Below, piece by piece: positions 8,949 to 17,011 of a stretch of 64,000 nucleotides of DNA. The DNA comes from a candidate division KSB1 bacterium. Lineage in GTDB: Bacteria > Zhuqueibacterota > Zhuqueibacteria > Zhuqueibacterales > Zhuqueibacteraceae. The translations under genes were made by a program, and so were the position numbers. The notes beneath the pieces are model-generated. The model made no database searches and had not been told where the DNA came from. It saw only the letters and a program-made list of their open reading frames with translations. Positions within the stretch are counted from its first letter, which is position 1. Each line of letters opens with the position of its first letter. The stretch spans positions 186,001 through 250,000 of the forward strand of contig JAPDPX010000003.1 in NCBI GenBank assembly GCA_034506255.1. The letters are read 5' to 3'.

Positions 8949-10202
8949 ATGGAACAGATGTCACGCATCACAAGCCCTTCCGCCGGCCACGCCATCGGCT
9001 TTGCGGAAGGCCGGCTGATTGTGCCCGATGATCCGATCATTCCGTTCATCGAAGGTGACGGCACCGGCCCTGACATTTGGCGTGCCGCCCGGGCCGTGCT
9101 GGATGCCGCCGTCGCCAAAGCCTACACGCAACGCCGCCGGATTGAATGGCTGGAGGTTTATGCGGGTGAAAAATCCGTGGCGGTGTATGGCAACAACACC
9201 TGGCTGCCGGATGAAACACTGACGACCATCAAAAAATACCGCGTGGCGATCAAAGGCCCGCTCACCACGCCGGTGGGCGGCGGCATCCGCAGTCTGAACG
9301 TGGCGCTGCGGCAATTGCTCGATCTCTACGTCTGTCTGCGACCGGTGCGCTATTTCTCCGGCGTGCCTTCGCCGGTAAAACGGCCGGAATTGGTCGACAT
9401 GGTGATCTTTCGTGAAAACACCGAAGACATCTATGCCGGCATCGAATATCGCGCCGGCACCACCGAGGCCAAAAAAGTCGTCGCCTGGCTGCAGACTGAA
9501 ATGGGCGTGCAGAAAATCCGCTTCCCGGAAACCTCCAGCATCGGCATCAAGCCGGTTTCGAGCGAAGGCTCCAAGCGGCTGGTGCGCGCGGCGATCAGAT
9601 ATGCCCTCGCCCACAAACGCAAATCCGTCACCCTGGTGCACAAAGGCAACATCATGAAATTCACCGAGGGCGGGTTTCGGGACTGGGGCTATGAGGTGGC
9701 GTGCGAAGAGTTCCGTGAGCAAACCGTGAGCTGGGAAGAATGCGGCGGCAAGCCGCCGGCCGGCAAACTGCTCATCAAGGACGCCATTGCCGATGCCTTC
9801 CTGCAGCAAATCCTCACCCGCCCGGATGAATACGACGTCATCGCCACGCTCAACCTCAACGGTGACTACATCTCCGACGCGCTCGCCGCGCAAGTGGGCG
9901 GCATCGGCATCGCGCCCGGCGCGAATATCAATTATGACACCGGCTATGCCATCTTCGAAGCCACCCACGGCACCGCGCCCAAGTATGCCGGCCTCGACAA
10001 AGTCAACCCTGGTTCGGTCATTCTCTCCGGCGCCCTGATGCTGGAATACCTGGGGTGGAACGAGGCCGCGCGCCTGATTGAAACCGCCCTGGCGAAAACG
10101 ATTCAGCAGAAAATCGTGACCTATGATTTCGCCCGTTTGATGGAGGGCGCGCAAGAAGTGAAATGCTCGGAGTTTGGGCAGGCGTTGATCGCAAACATGT
10201 AG
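8949..10202 (+). CDS. icd: Isocitrate dehydrogenase, NADP-dependent type
   Basis: A 417-residue protein, nearly the length of the E. coli enzyme (416). It converts isocitrate to 2-oxoglutarate and CO2 in the TCA cycle. Visible signatures are [12 protein letters not shown] at the N-terminus, the [20 protein letters not shown] segment with the regulatory/substrate Ser and Asn, the LRPVRYF loop, [15 protein letters not shown], the [10 protein letters not shown] segment, and the [31 protein letters not shown] nucleotide region. The start ATG 8949 has AGGGACTGAGG just upstream. The gene stands alone between two terminators. Confidence 0.97.
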   Translation: MEQMSRITSPSAGHAIGFAEGRLIVPDDPIIPFIEGDGTGPDIWRAARAVLDAAVAKAYTQRRRIEWLEVYAGEKSVAVYGNNTWLPDETLTTIKKYRVAIKGPLTTPVGGGIRSLNVALRQLLDLYVCLRPVRYFSGVPSPVKRPELVDMVIFRENTEDIYAGIEYRAGTTEAKKVVAWLQTEMGVQKIRFPETSSIGIKPVSSEGSKRLVRAAIRYALAHKRKSVTLVHKGNIMKFTEGGFRDWGYEVACEEFREQTVSWEECGGKPPAGKLLIKDAIADAFLQQILTRPDEYDVIATLNLNGDYISDALAAQVGGIGIAPGANINYDTGYAIFEATHGTAPKYAGLDKVNPGSVILSGALMLEYLGWNEAARLIETALAKTIQQKIVTYDFARLMEGAQEVKCSEFGQALIANM

Positions 10203-10539
10203 TGCGCGCTTGCCTGCAAACGTGAGTTTGTTGAGAGAGGACTGCTGCCACAGCCCGGCGGGATACATGGATTTTTCGACTCTCCTGATTGTGAAAGCTC
10301 CGCCGCAGCCGGGTCTGAACATTAGCCGAAGAATGTAACCAAAAACCTGCAGCAAGCGGGCGGCGGGCCCGCCTTGCTGCAGGTTTTTTTGTCACACGCT
10401 TGTGACCGCCCGCCGTTTGCCCTTCCGCATTGGCCCTGCAGAGGCTGTAATATCGAGCGAACAATTTGCCGCCGTGCCAGTTTTGCCGGCAAAGTTGACC
10501 TTCATTTGCTCGGTTTCAGCCATCGAAAGGATTAACTCC
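10203..10539. other. Intergenic region after icd
   Basis: Bases 10203-10340 show nothing recognisable; the icd terminator is at 10341-10390. The remaining 150 bases upstream of the next gene must hold its promoter, but no clear consensus is visible. Confidence 0.5.
10341..10390 (+). terminator. Strong intrinsic terminator after icd
   Basis: A perfect 12-bp stem AACCTGCAGCAAG/CTTGCTGCAGGTT with a GC-rich apex, followed by seven T residues (10384-10390). Confidence 0.92.
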
Positions 10540-11043
10540 ATGAACAACTTTTCCCGCCGGTCAGCCCTGCTGTATGCGCTTGCATTTCTGACATGCGCAG
10601 TAATACCGCGCCCTGCCCACGCCCAGAATCAGGAAATCAAACGCACCTGGGGTGTCTCGACCTATTTGCAGACGGCGCCGGTCACTATTGTCATCCCCAT
10701 CTGGCTCACGCCACAATTTGTGCTGGCCCCTCTGCTGAATGTCAACTATCAGGAGAAAGCGGCCACCACTCTGGGGGCGGGCTTTGCCTTGCGCATCTAC
10801 CCATCCATGCAGCGCGTCGCCCCCTATTGGGGCGTGAATGGGCGGGCAATCAACATCAACCTCAGCGGCCCCGGCGGCAGTGCAACCGGTTATGCCGGCA
10901 GCATTTATTTCGGGGGCGAATTTTTCATCAATCCCAAATTCAGCCTGGGCGTGGAGCCGGGAATATCCATCACGCTGCCGCCCAATTCCGGCCCCATTAA
11001 CGTGGCCACCACCACGTTGATGGTCGCCACGGCTCATTTTTAG
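10540..11043 (+). CDS. Small exported beta-barrel-like protein
   Basis: A 167-residue protein. ATG 10540 (AAAGGA upstream) begins a clear signal peptide (NNFSRRSALLYALAFLTC, cleavage after AHA-Q near residue 29). The mature part alternates short hydrophobic strands with Gly/Asn/Pro turns and ends in an aromatic residue (TAHF). This is typical of small outer-membrane barrels of the OmpA/OmpW-like size class. No specific family is recognised. It stands between a terminator and a structured convergent region, so it is probably a single-gene unit. Confidence 0.65.
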   Translation: MNNFSRRSALLYALAFLTCAVIPRPAHAQNQEIKRTWGVSTYLQTAPVTIVIPIWLTPQFVLAPLLNVNYQEKAATTLGAGFALRIYPSMQRVAPYWGVNGRAININLSGPGGSATGYAGSIYFGGEFFINPKFSLGVEPGISITLPPNSGPINVATTTLMVATAHF

Positions 11044-11140
11044 TGCCCGTGCGAAATTTGCCGACTTTCAAAGATGGTTTTTGCTACGGTTTGACCGTTG
11101 CCTCACCATCTCCAGAGTCTTCACGATATCCGGCTTTGAG

Positions 11141-11163
11141 CAACCCCGGGTCAACCGGGGTTG
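11141..11163 (+). terminator. Hairpin, probable terminator of the barrel gene
   Basis: A 9-bp perfect stem with a 5-base loop, followed by an A/T-rich run. The T tract is short, so efficiency is uncertain. Confidence 0.55.
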
Positions 11164-11228
11164 AAAATTTTCGGACGGACACTTTTCAATCTGCGGCTCA
11201 GGGGGAAAAGCGGAGGGAACGTTGCTGC

Positions 11229-11262
11229 AGCGGCCTCCGGTGTGCTTCGCACAGAGGCCGCT
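11229..11262. terminator. Two-part hairpin, probable terminator of the CsgG-like gene
   Basis: The outer stem AGCGGCCTC/GAGGCCGCT and inner stem TGTGC/GCACA (loop TTC) are separated by a 3-base bulge. It lies downstream of the minus-strand CsgG-like gene. Confidence 0.45.
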
Positions 11263-11384
11263 GACCACGGGGAAAGTTTTTTCACTGCGGAACCGGCATC
11301 TTCGCACGGGTCATTCCCGCCGCTGCGACGGGGCAAGTCTGATTGCCTGGTGTGCGCAACAATGCCGGAGGAAGGAGGTCGTGC

Positions 11385-12476
11385 TCAATAGAAAATCTCC
11401 GCCGACCACACCACATTCGGCGACCAGTCGGCGTTGCCACTCACATGCCGCATGCCGGCGCTGAACCAGCCCTGATAATTGCCCAGCACCCCGGTCTTGC
11501 TCGTGCGTTTGATGCGCAACTTGCCTTTCTCCATGCTCTCCACCACCAGTTCGGCAGTCACCGCGCTTTTGTTCAGGAAATAAGTGGCTTCGAAATTGTT
11601 GCTCTCGCCCAGGCGGCGCCAGATGCCGGTGAAATCCCCCTCTCTTACCACCCATACTGCGCCCATGCCGCTTTGTGTGTTTGGCGCTTCGAAATAAGGC
11701 TCGCCCTGCCAGGCCACCTGGGCAGACCAGGTGGCGCCACCGTGAAAGCCGCGACCATCCACATCCGCCGTGCCGTGATAGGTGCCCAGCAGCCTGCCCT
11801 GGTCCGTGCGTTTGATTTCCAATGCGCCGCCGGCGGGCTCGGCCATCGTCAGCTCGGCGCGCAGGCCGGTTTTGCTGGGGAACCAGACCGCGTCGAAAAC
11901 GTTGCTTTGGCCGCGCCGCGTCCATATCCCGGTGAAATCACTTTCCTGCACCAGCCAGATGCGGCCGAGCGTGGTTTCGCTGACCGTGCCGCCGCTGCTG
12001 GTGCCCTCTTCGGAAATGACCTTGGCCAGGCTCGAGCACATGTTGGAGATCTCGTCTTCGCTGTTGCCGCGAATGTTCTGGCTTTTCCTCACCTCGGCGG
12101 TTTGCACATCGATGAAGCGTGAGTTGAGTGTGAAGGTTCTGCCGGTGCGCACCAGACTGCCCACCACCACCATGCGCGCCCCCAAAATCTTGCCGATCTC
12201 GACCATGGCTTGTTCATCCACAGCACCGGAAAGTTGCAGGCTTTGCTCCTGCATCACCTTCATGAGCTGGGAACGCTCGATGATGCGGTAGGTGCCGAGG
12301 CTGCCCAGTTCGGTGCGCAAAATCTCGGAGGCCGCCAGCCCCAGGGAGGAGTCGCAGCCGATGCTTTGAAAATCCAGCACCGCGATGCGCGGTTTCTCCT
12401 CCTGTCCGGGGCTCGCGGTGACGACACAGAAGAGGAAAAGCAGGATGGCAAGCCAACCAGTGTCTTTGAACCTCAT
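11385..12476 (-). CDS. CsgG-like secreted protein with duplicated C-terminal module
   Basis: A 363-residue protein with an N-terminal signal peptide (about residues 1-24, ending ASPGQ). Residues 28-160 match the CsgG/TolB-N-like fold that assembles outer-membrane or surface complexes: RIAVLDFQS, LRTELGSLGTYRIIERSQL, GKILGARMVVVGSLVR. Residues 171-262 and 272-363 are two copies of one module, each opening with W-[LV]-V-[QR]-E-x-D-F-T-G-I-W and then an RRG/RLG-[QE]-SN-x-F-[DE]-A segment. The repeats look like an extracellular beta-rich binding domain of the kind that reports effects on background texture, but I do not recognise a named family. No lipobox Cys is seen, unlike true CsgG. It is divergent from the receptor gene at 12878. 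Confidence 0.75.
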   Translation of the reverse strand: MRFKDTGWLAILLFLFCVVTASPGQEEKPRIAVLDFQSIGCDSSLGLAASEILRTELGSLGTYRIIERSQLMKVMQEQSLQLSGAVDEQAMVEIGKILGARMVVVGSLVRTGRTFTLNSRFIDVQTAEVRKSQNIRGNSEDEISNMCSSLAKVISEEGTSSGGTVSETTLGRIWLVQESDFTGIWTRRGQSNVFDAVWFPSKTGLRAELTMAEPAGGALEIKRTDQGRLLGTYHGTADVDGRGFHGGATWSAQVAWQGEPYFEAPNTQSGMGAVWVVREGDFTGIWRRLGESNNFEATYFLNKSAVTAELVVESMEKGKLRIKRTSKTGVLGNYQGWFSAGMRHVSGNADWSPNVVWSAEIFY

Positions 12477-12775
12477 GCAACAACCCCTTTCCGGTTGAAC
12501 AGCGGATCTCTCCAGACAATTGCAGGCATGGACCCGGCATCCTTGTCAACCTCGTTGTCCAGCCCGGCGTTCGCGTCACGAAGCGCGGCGCAATGTCTGA
12601 AATAAAGGCGAAATTCTCAAGCTAAAGTTTGCCGCAGTGCCGCACGCATGCGCGGAGAACGACGGTGCGCGGGGCCCCGGTTCGACAACGCTCGCGGCGG
12701 TATGAGCTGACGCTCTCGCAGCCGGCCAGACGGGGCTTGCGCGGCCAGGCAGACGGCAATCTCAAAAAAAAAAGA

Positions 12776-12803
12776 TTGACAAGCTGAAAGAGATGATTAT
12801 TTT
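12776..12803 (+). promoter_or_regulatory. Candidate promoter for TonB-dependent receptor
   Basis: A -35 box TTGACA (12776-12781), 16-base spacer, and -10-like TATTTT (12798-12803), preceded by an A-tract that could act as an UP element. The -10 box is weak. Confidence 0.45.
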
Positions 12804-12821
12804 TTGACTATTCAACCCCGC

Positions 12822-12848
12822 CCGGGATTTTTTTGTAATGAATCCCGG
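12822..12848 (+). promoter_or_regulatory. 5'-UTR hairpin upstream of receptor gene
   Basis: A perfect 8-bp stem CCGGGATT/AATCCCGG with an 11-base U-rich loop, ending 29 bases before ATG 12878. It could be an attenuator or an mRNA-stabilising structure. Confidence 0.45.
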
Positions 12849-12877
12849 TCTCTATTCACCATCTTCAGGGAGGAAAT

Positions 12878-15568
12878 ATGCAGAAACGCAGCATTCACCG
12901 ACAATGGCTGCTGGCCATGCTCCTGGCGCCGGGATTGGCACTGTCCCAGGTGTTGACCGGAACAGTTACGGGCGATGGCTCGGCTTTGGTCGGGGCCACC
13001 GTGCTGGCGAAAGGCACCAAACGCGGAACCGTCACGGACGCGAATGGCAAGTATTCTCTCAAGCTGGAGCCCGGAACCTATGAGATCGTCTTTTCACTCC
13101 TGGGCTACGCCAAGCGCACAGAAACGGTGACGCTCGCCGAGAACGAGGAACGACAACTGAACGTTGATCTGCGCTCGCAGGCGCTGGCGAGCAAGGAAGC
13201 GGTGGTTATTGTCGGTACGCGTGCCTATGCCCGCACAGTCACGGACTCCCCGCTGCCGATCGACATTCTGCCGGTGCAGGAGTTGTCACGCACGGGCCAG
13301 AACAGCTTCGACAAAATGCTGCAGCACCGCGTGCCCTCCTTCAGCACGGTGCAAACGCCGGTGAACGACGCCACCGCGCTGCTGGATCCGTGGGAGATCC
13401 GCAACATGGGGGTGAGCCGCACCCTCATTCTCATCAACGGCAAGCGCAAGAATCTGAGCTCGCTGGTTTACACGCAAACCTCGCCCAGCCGCGGGGAAAG
13501 CGCAGTCGACCTCTCCGCGATTCCGGTGGATGCCATCTCGCGTGTCGAAATTTTGCGGGATGGTGCCTCGGCGCAATACGGCTCCGACGCGCTGGCGGGG
13601 GTTGTCAACATCGTGTTGAAGGATGACACCCAGGGCGGCTATTACACCATCAGCACCGGCATCACCGGCAAGGGGGATGGCGAACGCATCGGCATCTCGC
13701 TCAACAACGGCAACGCGATTTTTGACGACAAGGGTTTCATCAATTACACCGTGGATTTCTCACGCGTCAACGAGGCGCGGCGCTCGGGAGTGGTGGACGC
13801 CGAGGGCGAGGCCTCCGATTTTGGCGCCGACATCAACGATGTGAGAGCGTTCCTGGCACGCGACAAATATGCCGGCAACCGCAACTCCTCGCCGGCCACC
13901 TCGGCCGCCAAGTTTCTGGTCAACAGCGGGGTCAATCTTTCCGATAACACCGAGCTTTACGGCAACGCCGCCTACATTTACAAAAAGGTAAACTCCTTCG
14001 CCAACTACCGCACGCCCTACTGGCGCACACTGGCGGATTATCCCTATCTCAAAGACTTTTTCGGCGACGGCACACCAGCCTCCTACCAGGGCTATCTCCC
14101 CACCTTCGACGGCGATCTGGTGGATTACAACGCCACCTTCGGCCTGCGTTCGAGCAAGGGCGGCTGGAAGTATGATGTCAGTTACACCCTGGGCTTCAAC
14201 AGCCAGGATTACACCGTGCTGAACTCGCACAACCGTTCTGACATCAGGGATGCCAATGGCGTCAACGTCTATCGCGAGAACAGCCCGATCAATTTCAAGC
14301 CGGGCGGCAGCAAGTTTTCGCACAAAGTGGGCAACCTCGACATCTCCAAGGCGGTCAACGAGCAGTTGCACCTCGGTTTTGGCAGCGAGTTTCGCAGCGA
14401 AACCTTCGAGATAACCCCCGGTGATCAGGCCTCCTGGGACGGCATCGGCGCCGATTCCTTTGCCGGCAACCGCCCGGAGAACTCCGGAATCTTCAGCCGC
14501 TTCAACTTCGGCGGTTACCTCGACATCGCCTATGATGTCAGCAAGCAATTCCTGCTGTCTGCCACGCTGCGCAACGAATACTACAGCGATTTCGGCAATG
14601 CCTTCGTTTACAAACTCAGCTCGCGCATCAAGACTCCTGATGACCGGTTGACGCTGCGCGGCTCCTACTCCACCGGTTTCAAGGCGCCCACCCTGCATCA
14701 AATCTACACCCAGCGCGCGCAGTACAGCTTCGTACCCGGCCAGGGCGTTCAGGTCATCGGTCTGATCAACAACGTCTCCCCGCAGGCGCGGCTGCTGGGT
14801 GTCAAACCGCTGGATCCCGAGAAGTCCCGCAACCTGACGTTCGGCGTGGGCGCCAACCTGACCTCCAGCCTCAACCTCACGCTCGACTACTACGACATCG
14901 AAGTCGATGATCGCATCGTCATCAGCAACCGCGTGGCCACCAGTGGGGGTGAGCTGGAATTCTTCACCAATTCCATCGACACCAAAACCACCGGCCTGGA
15001 TGTGGTGGTCGATTACAAAAACATCGCCTTGCGGCCGGGCTCTCTGAATCTGTCGCTGGCCGGCAACATCAATTTGCAAAACAAGCGTGTCGGTGACATC
15101 CTCAAAGTCAGGGGCGTCGATGTCATCGATGCCACCCAGGAGGCCCTCTTCTTCACCTCCCGGCCCAAGCAGAAATTCGTGACCAATGCCACCTACACCA
15201 TGCGCCGCGTGGAAATTGGTCTGAATGCCACCTACTTCGGCAAAACCGAATTTCACCAAACCGGTCTTGACCCCAACCTCAAGACCGTCTTTCAGCCCAA
15301 GATCGTCACCGACCTGGCGTTGACCTACGATCTTTTTCACAATATCAGCGTCAGCGCCAACATCAACAACCTGCTCGACGTGATCCCCGAGTGGAAATTC
15401 GAGGCGCTCAATGATGCCGGCCGTGCGATTCTGGCAGATCCGGCGCAGACCAAGGTGCAACGCAATCTGGTCACCTTCAACGGCCGTTACGACATCATGA
15501 CCTACGACGGGTTCCACTTCAGCCAGTTGGGGCGGATTTTCAGCCTGAGTTTGACACATCGCTTTTAG
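12878..15568 (+). CDS. TonB-dependent outer-membrane receptor (CarboxypepD-reg-like N-terminal domain)
   Basis: An 896-residue protein; ATG 12878 follows AGGGAGGAAAT. The signal peptide (about 1-23) is followed by a carboxypeptidase-regulatory-like domain (25-100, with LTGTVTGDGSALVGATV and GTVTDANGKYSLKL). A plug domain follows (about 110-260, with RTLILINGKR, VEILRDGASAQYGSDALAG and VVNIVLKDD). The rest is a 22-strand-type barrel ending in SLSLTHRF with a terminal aromatic residue. Such receptors import siderophores, vitamins or glycans using TonB energy; the substrate cannot be read here. No SusD-like partner is adjacent. Confidence 0.93.
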   Translation: MQKRSIHRQWLLAMLLAPGLALSQVLTGTVTGDGSALVGATVLAKGTKRGTVTDANGKYSLKLEPGTYEIVFSLLGYAKRTETVTLAENEERQLNVDLRSQALASKEAVVIVGTRAYARTVTDSPLPIDILPVQELSRTGQNSFDKMLQHRVPSFSTVQTPVNDATALLDPWEIRNMGVSRTLILINGKRKNLSSLVYTQTSPSRGESAVDLSAIPVDAISRVEILRDGASAQYGSDALAGVVNIVLKDDTQGGYYTISTGITGKGDGERIGISLNNGNAIFDDKGFINYTVDFSRVNEARRSGVVDAEGEASDFGADINDVRAFLARDKYAGNRNSSPATSAAKFLVNSGVNLSDNTELYGNAAYIYKKVNSFANYRTPYWRTLADYPYLKDFFGDGTPASYQGYLPTFDGDLVDYNATFGLRSSKGGWKYDVSYTLGFNSQDYTVLNSHNRSDIRDANGVNVYRENSPINFKPGGSKFSHKVGNLDISKAVNEQLHLGFGSEFRSETFEITPGDQASWDGIGADSFAGNRPENSGIFSRFNFGGYLDIAYDVSKQFLLSATLRNEYYSDFGNAFVYKLSSRIKTPDDRLTLRGSYSTGFKAPTLHQIYTQRAQYSFVPGQGVQVIGLINNVSPQARLLGVKPLDPEKSRNLTFGVGANLTSSLNLTLDYYDIEVDDRIVISNRVATSGGELEFFTNSIDTKTTGLDVVVDYKNIALRPGSLNLSLAGNINLQNKRVGDILKVRGVDVIDATQEALFFTSRPKQKFVTNATYTMRRVEIGLNATYFGKTEFHQTGLDPNLKTVFQPKIVTDLALTYDLFHNISVSANINNLLDVIPEWKFEALNDAGRAILADPAQTKVQRNLVTFNGRYDIMTYDGFHFSQLGRIFSLSLTHRF

Positions 15569-15591
15569 CGGAGGCCTCGAACGCAGCGCAC

Positions 15592-15622
15592 AAGCCGTCC
15601 GGATTACCGGACGGCTTTTTTG
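15592..15622 (+). terminator. Intrinsic terminator after TonB receptor
   Basis: A perfect 11-bp stem AAGCCGTCCGG/CCGGACGGCTT with an ATTA loop, followed by six T residues. Confidence 0.93.
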
Positions 15623-15961
15623 TTGTTTCGCCGGCAACCCCGGCACGATTGACCGTGCGACTGCGGCAGGCCGTCACCCCTGCCGCGCCGCTGCTTTTGT
15701 TGGCAGTTGTAATGCCCCTGACGAGCGCTGCCAGACACCGCGGCGCAGCATCCGTCGGAATGAGACAGCATGATCCGCGCAAACTCCCTCCGCTATGTTG
15801 CGGACCATGGCTGCCTGTGAGAACCTGCCGCCGCAAACGCCCTCTCTGGCAATCAGTCATTTGCGCCGCGCCGACTGGACATTGGCGGCGAAATTGCTAT
15901 CTTGCGAGGCATGAACCCCCCAACCGTGGACCTGCAGGCCACCATCACCGTGGAAGCGAAC
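15623..15961. other. Intergenic region upstream of the oxidoreductase
   Basis: About 340 GC-rich bases. Apart from the expected promoter and leader of the next gene I see nothing: no convincing promoter boxes, RNA or repeat. Confidence 0.4.
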
Positions 15962-16954
15962 ATGCAACAGCGAAAAATCCGCTGGGGCATTCTCAGCACC
16001 GGCCGGATTGCACAGGCTTTTGCGCAGTCACTGGCTGTTCTGCCGGATGCGCAACTGCACGCGGTCGGCTCGCGCCGCGCGGCCGCGGCAGAAGCCTTCG
16101 GCGCGCGTTTCAATGTGCCCCGGCGCCATGCCAGTTATGCCGCGCTTGCTGCGGATGAAGAAGTCGAAGTGATTTACATCGGCACCCCGCACTCTCTGCA
16201 CGCCGAGAACTGCCTGTTGTGCCTGCAGGCCGGCAAAGCGGTGTTGTGCGAGAAGCCGTTCACCATCAACGCCGCTGAAGCGGAAACCGTCATTCAATTT
16301 GCCCGCCATCAGCGGCGCTTTTTGATGGAGGCCATGTGGACGCGCTTCCTGCCGGCCGTGGTGCAGGTGCGCGAGTGGCTGGCGGAGGGGATGATTGGCG
16401 AGCCGCGTCTGCTGCTCGCCGATTTTGGTTTTCGCGCCGAGTTCGATCCCGCCAGCCGGTTGTTCGCGCCCGAGTTGGGGGGTGGTGCGCTGCTGGACGT
16501 CGGCATTTATCCGCTCGCCCTGGCCGCAATGATCTTCGGGCCGCCGCAACGCCTCGCCAGCATGGCGCATCTTGGCCCCACCGGTGTCGATGAGCAATGC
16601 GGCATGATTCTCGGCTATGACGGCGGTGCGCTCGCCCTTCTGGCCGCCGCCAATCGCAGCGAAACGCCCAAGGAAGCGACCATCATCGGCAGCGCAGGCC
16701 GCATCACGCTGCATGCCCCCTTTTTCAAAACCACCCGCGTCACGCTGGCGCGCCACGGCCGGCCGGAACAAACGGTGCAGGCACCCTACGAAAGTTTCGG
16801 GTATCAATACGAGGCCGCTGAGGTGATGGCCTGTTTGCGTGCCGGCCGGCTGGAAAGCGAAATCATGCCGCTGGATGAGTCCCTGCAGCTCATGCAAACC
16901 ATGGACGAAATCCGCCGGCAGTGGGGGTTGCGCTATCCCTGCGAAATGACGTGA
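15962..16954 (+). CDS. Gfo/Idh/MocA-family NAD(P)-dependent oxidoreductase
   Basis: A 330-residue protein. ATG 15962 has GGAAG upstream; an upstream in-frame ATG at 15911 would add 17 residues that do not look like part of the fold. The N-terminal Rossmann fold shows RWGILSTGRIAQAFAQSL, followed by IYIGTPHSLHAEN and the family signature CEKPF. The C-terminal alpha/beta domain has GGGALLDVGIYPLALA. This resembles the dimeric dihydrodiol dehydrogenase/glucose-fructose oxidoreductase-like branch, which oxidises or reduces sugars or cyclic diols. The substrate cannot be assigned. It ends 57 bases before the amidohydrolase gene and may be co-transcribed. Confidence 0.9.
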   Translation: MQQRKIRWGILSTGRIAQAFAQSLAVLPDAQLHAVGSRRAAAAEAFGARFNVPRRHASYAALAADEEVEVIYIGTPHSLHAENCLLCLQAGKAVLCEKPFTINAAEAETVIQFARHQRRFLMEAMWTRFLPAVVQVREWLAEGMIGEPRLLLADFGFRAEFDPASRLFAPELGGGALLDVGIYPLALAAMIFGPPQRLASMAHLGPTGVDEQCGMILGYDGGALALLAAANRSETPKEATIIGSAGRITLHAPFFKTTRVTLARHGRPEQTVQAPYESFGYQYEAAEVMACLRAGRLESEIMPLDESLQLMQTMDEIRRQWGLRYPCEMT

Positions 16955-17011
16955 GAAAGATTTTTGAGCTGGAGCAACCAAGATTTCCACCATCCCATGA
17001 GGAGGAGTGTG

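Larger units (their letters stand above)
11044..11384. other. Convergent intergenic region with two hairpins and a 17-base repeat
   Basis: This lies between the 3' ends of the barrel gene and the CsgG-like gene. It holds hairpin 11141-11163 (CAACCCCGG/CCGGGGTTG, loop GTCAA, then AAAATTTT), a 17-base sequence at 11168-11184 that recurs inverted at 35780-35796, and hairpin 11229-11262 (AGCGGCCTC/GAGGCCGCT with an inner TGTGC/GCACA stem). It probably acts as a two-way termination region. I see no gene in it. Confidence 0.6.
12477..12877. other. Divergent intergenic region between CsgG-like gene and TonB receptor
   Basis: About 400 bases. The part near 12770-12877 is AT-rich and carries a candidate promoter and a hairpin for the rightward receptor gene. 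The part from 12600 to 12760 is GC-rich with no recognisable feature. A leftward promoter for the CsgG-like gene is expected near 12480-12600 but is not obvious. Confidence 0.5.

Noticed and set aside
13760..15646. 628-codon minus-strand frame
   Set aside because: It is antisense to the TonB receptor and contains no recognisable domain.
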